A stretch of 64,000 bases of DNA, taken from the NCBI GenBank assembly GCA_024803745.1, contig JANJXV010000188.1:1833501-1897500 (forward strand), written 5' to 3'. Positions 62,913 through 64,000 of the stretch are shown piece by piece (within the stretch, counting starts at the first letter, position 1; each line of letters opens with the position of its first letter). The notes beneath the pieces were generated by a model. It had not been told where the DNA came from, did not search any database, and saw only the letters and a list, made by a program, of their open reading frames with translations. A program made the position numbers and the translations under genes. This DNA is from Megascapheus bottae. Its lineage: Eukaryota > Chordata > Mammalia > Rodentia > Geomyidae.

Positions 62913-64000
62913 CCTAAACCTAACCCTAATCCTTACCCTAAACCTAACCCTAACCCTAACCTTAACCCTTACCCTTACCGTAACGCTAATCCTAACCCTA
63001 ACCCTAACCCTAACACATACCCTTACCCTAACCCTAACACTAACCCTAACCGTAACCCTAAACCTAACCCTAAACGTAACCCTAACACTAACCGTAACCC
63101 TAAACCGAACCCTAAACCTAACCCTAACACTAACCCTTACCCCAAACCTAACCTTAACCCCAACACTAAACCTAAACTTATCCCTAACCCCAACCTTGAC
63201 CCTTACCCCAACCCTAACCCTAAACCTAACCCTAACGCTATCCCTTACCCTAAACCTAACCCTAATCCTAACCCTAACTCTTACCCTTACCCTAAACCTA
63301 ACCCTAAAACTAAAGCAAACCGTAACCGTAACCATTACCTTAACCCTAACCCTTACCCTTACCCTAACCCTAACCCTAACCCTAACCCTAAACCTAACCT
63401 AACCCTAACCCTAACCCTAACACTTACCCTAACCCTAACCCTAATCCTAACGCTTACCCTAACCTTAACCCTAACTCTAACACTTAACCTAACCCTAACC
63501 CAAACCCTAACCCTAACACTTATCCTAACTATAACCAAACCCTAACGCTAACCCCTAAATTTAACCCTTAACCTAACCCTAACCCTAACCCTAACCCTCA
63601 ACCTAACCCTAACCCTTAGCCTAACCATAACCCTAACCATAACCCTTACCCTTACCCTAACCCTAACCCTAAACCTAACCTTAACCCTTACCCTAACCCT
63701 AAACCTATCCTAACCCAAACCCTAACCCTTATCCTTACCCTAACCCTAACCGTAACCCTAACCATAACCCTTACCCTTAACCTAACCCTAACCCTAAACC
63801 TAACCCTAACCCTAACCGTAACCTTAACCCTAAACCTAACCTTAAACCTAACACTTACCCTAACACTAACCTTAAACCTAACCCTAACCCTAATCCTAAC
63901 ACTAACCTTAACCCTAACCCAAACCCTTACCCATACCCTAACCCTAACACTAACCCTAACCCTAACCCTTAACCTTACCCTAACCCTAAACCTAACCTTA
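62913..64000. repeat. 1.66-kb tandem unit, copy 3, cut by window end
   Basis: CTTGACCC at 63195 and ATAACCAAACCC at 63531. It carries 18 extra bases relative to copy 2 before 63531. The array very likely continues past the window. Confidence 0.85.

Larger units (their letters stand above)
28909..64000. repeat. Degenerate CCCTAA satellite array, right arm
   Basis: The array continues in the same orientation after the retrovirus to the end of the window. The base unit and the kinds of variant match the left arm, and the first 250 bases are the continuation of the block A unit that the retrovirus split. Further right the higher-order blocks differ: E, G, D, a 1193-bp tandem pair and a 1.66-kb tandem array. 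The stretches 50.5-52.4, 53.2-54.2 and 54.9-55.5 kb are the same hexamer satellite, and I could not place them in a named block. No gene, RNA or other mobile element is seen in this arm. Confidence 0.95.

Overview
The window is non-genic satellite DNA interrupted by one endogenous retrovirus. About 55 of the 64 kb is a degenerate array of the telomere-type hexamer CCCTAA (GGGTTA on the other strand). It runs in one orientation from base 1 to 19914 and again from 28909 to 64000. Exact hexamer runs are short, about eight units at most by eye. They are mixed with single-base variants such as CCCTTA, AACCTA, CACTAA, CGCTAA, CCGTAA and CCATAA. This is not a working chromosome end. It fits the known rodent simple satellites of this sequence: kangaroo-rat HS-alpha (GGGTTA) and guinea-pig alpha satellite (CCCTAA). 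A diverged ID/tRNA-type SINE inside the retrovirus looks like those of geomyoid rodents (kangaroo rats, pocket mice, gophers), so my best guess for the host is a heteromyid or geomyoid rodent. That is an inference.

The array is not random. Variant hexamers recur in the same order at distant places, which defines higher-order blocks. I named them by rare landmark words. Block A (CCGGTAC) is at 1.3, 3.6, 5.3, 7.4, 10.2 and 19.6 kb. Block F (GTAATGCTAACAC) is at 8.3-9.5, 11.3-12.5 and 41.2-42.1 kb. Block C (CCCAAACCCTTCC) is at 12.8, 13.3, 14.8, 29.2 and 42.3 kb. Block B (CTTAATTC, GAACTGTAAC) is at 0.1, 13.7, 15.2, 29.4 and 42.7 kb. Block E is at 29.8-34.2 and 44.1-47.7 kb. Block G is at 37.2-39.4, 48.3-49.9 and 56.5-57.9 kb. 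Block D is at 40.6-41.2, 52.5-53.1 and 58.2-58.8 kb. A recent 1193-bp tandem pair lies at 34199-36584, and a 1.66-kb tandem array fills 59577 to the window end. The order F-C-B-E is kept on the right side, and F-C-B also at 11.3-14.2 kb.

The retrovirus (19915-28908, 8994 bp, + strand) is a betaretrovirus-like class II element. It has two 320-bp LTRs that differ at 13 positions by my count, a 6-bp target duplication with one mismatch, a tRNA-Lys3 type primer binding site and a polypurine tract. Gag (627 aa) is open. A GGGAAAC slippery site followed by an H-type pseudoknot links it to a dUTPase-protease frame. Pol carries reverse transcriptase, RNase H and integrase motifs but is broken by two one-base frame changes. 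There is no intact env. About 3 kb of AT-rich non-coding DNA containing the SINE lies between pol and the 3' LTR. The element is unlikely to be autonomous.

I found no cellular gene, tRNA, rRNA, CRISPR or previously unknown enzymatic system. The long open frames in the array (VR, LT, NP or LG dipeptides) are a by-product of a six-base repeat. Most of the new information is in the higher-order structure of the array and in the retrovirus that marks one point in its history.
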